Below are positions 63,511 through 64,000 of a stretch of DNA of 64,000 nt, one piece after another. Where the stretch lies: contig JAUPFP010000203.1 in the NCBI GenBank assembly GCA_036925085.1, positions 17,691 to 81,690 of the forward strand, read 5' to 3'. The notes beneath the pieces were generated by a model, which saw nothing but the letters and a program-made list of their open reading frames with translations, was not told the DNA's origin and ran no database searches. The position numbers and the translations under genes are program-made. Position 1 is the stretch's first letter. Each line of letters begins with the position of its first letter. This DNA is from Brachycybe producta (lineage: Eukaryota; Arthropoda; Diplopoda; Playtdesmida; Andrognathidae).

Positions 63511-64000
63511 GTTTAAGGTTGAACGTTTAAGGTTGAAGGTTTAGGTTTCACGTTTAAGGTGGAACGTTTAAGGTTGAACGTTTAAGGTTGAACATTTAAG
63601 GTTGAACGTTTAAGGTTGAACGTTTAAGGTTGAACGTTTAAGGTTTAACGATTAAGGTTGAACGTTTAAGGTTGAACGTTTAAGGTTGAACGTTTAAGTT
63701 TGAACGTTTAAGGTTGAACATTTAAATTTTCACGTTTAAAGTTTCACGTTTAAGATTTCACGTTTAAGGTTGAACGTTTAAGGTTGAACGTTTAAGGTTG
63801 AACGTTTAAGGTTGAACGTTTAAGGTTGAACGTTTAAGGTTGAACGTTTAAGGTTGAACGTTTAAGGTTGAACGTTTAAGGTTGAACGTTTAAGGTTGAA
63901 CGTTTAAGGTTGAACGTTTAAGGTTGAACGTTTAAGGTTGAACGTTTAAGGTTGAACGTTTAAGGTTGAACGTTTAAGGTTGAACGTTTAAGGTTGAACG
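62698..64000 (+). repeat. Composite HOR, copy 3 (cut by window end)
   Basis: M3 (62750), M4 (63413) and M5 (63642, 229 bp after M4) repeat the opening of copies 1 and 2 at an offset of about 10.2 kb. The final 233 bases are pure type A monomers. The expected next M1 would lie just past the window. Confidence 0.8.

Larger units (their letters stand above)
1..64000 (+). repeat. 14-bp satellite array filling the window
   Basis: The whole window is a head-to-tail array of a 14-bp monomer, consensus GGTTGAACGTTTAA (type A), with a common sister GGTTTCACGTTTAA (type B). I see about 4,570 copies and no interruption by unique sequence. Orientation is constant: I found no inverted block, which would show as TTAAACGTTCAACC on this strand. 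The type A monomer has 4 G and 1 C, giving strong strand asymmetry, and is 36% G+C. Each monomer has one CpG inside ACGT and one TTAA. TTAA gives TAA on both strands, and the 14-bp step rotates it through all frames every 42 bp, so there is no coding capacity. Such arrays are typical of eukaryotic heterochromatin; the host and chromosomal position cannot be told. Both array ends lie outside the window. Confidence 0.98.

Noticed and set aside
1..64000. Short open reading frames in any frame
   Set aside because: TTAA in each monomer gives TAA on both strands and 14 bp rotates the frame, so stops fall every 42 bp in a regular array. Longer openings exist only where TTAA is mutated. Start codons come only from variants such as GAATG. 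Nothing resembles a protein.
1..64000. CRISPR array
   Set aside because: There are no spacers: the repeats are directly abutting and the apparent longer repeats are multiples of the 14-mer.
1..64000. CENP-B box or other known centromere motif
   Set aside because: The TTCG and CGGG cores of the CENP-B box are absent from the monomers. A centromeric role is possible but nothing in the sequence shows it.
1..64000. G-quadruplex-forming repeat
   Set aside because: Only GG pairs occur, spaced about 12 bases apart, with rare GGG; loops are too long for a stable intramolecular G4.
1..64000. Pure assembler artefact (low-complexity filler)
   Set aside because: Hundreds of specific variants recur in the same order at fixed offsets, which simple looping of one read would not give. 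Copy number and some indels may still be wrong.

Overview
The window is one uninterrupted satellite DNA array. All 64,000 bases are head-to-tail copies, about 4,570 of them, of a 14-bp monomer with consensus GGTTGAACGTTTAA. No flanking unique sequence, gene, RNA gene, transposon, CRISPR array or origin is visible. Every monomer carries TTAA, which supplies a TAA stop on both strands. Because 14 is not a multiple of 3, a regular array puts a stop in every frame each 42 bp, so it cannot encode more than about 13 codons between stops. The array enters at base 1 and leaves at base 64,000, so its true length is unknown.

This kind of array points to eukaryotic heterochromatin (pericentromeric, subtelomeric or knob-like). 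The species cannot be named from the sequence. Two hints exist. The commonest monomer variants are CG to TG and CG to CA, the pattern left by deamination of methylated CpG. The two 7-bp halves of the monomer (TTTAAGG and TTGAACG) match at 5 of 7 bases, and TTTAAGG is one base from the plant-type telomere heptamer TTTAGGG. These are compatible with a methylating eukaryote such as a plant but do not prove it.

There are two main monomer classes. Type A is GGTTGAACGTTTAA. Type B is GGTTTCACGTTTAA, in which GA is replaced by its own reverse complement TC. Type B is abundant in the first ~23 kb, where it forms tracts of up to 28 monomers. Type A dominates the rest, with pure runs of up to 31 monomers.

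Above the monomer lies a layered higher-order repeat (HOR) structure, read here from rare marker monomers. (1) 1-8,422: ~1.5-kb units paired into a ~3.08-kb dimer. (2) 6,841-14,670: a ~4.05-4.13-kb duplication. (3) 16,557-18,878: two copies of a 1,161-bp unit. (4) 20,500-23,035: a ~1.44-1.55-kb duplication. (5) 24,431-27,824: two 1.7-kb units, where a divergent module M1 and a 13-bp monomer first appear. (6) 28,290-32,600: two ~2,154-bp units, followed by a rearranged third to ~36.8 kb. (7) 36,849-64,000: a mosaic of modules M1 to M6. Here an ordered set of modules about 10.3 kb long repeats at 42,051, 52,431 and 62,698, with kilobase-scale internal gains and losses. The picture fits successive waves of unequal exchange or replication-based amplification, with different families left and right of ~24 kb.
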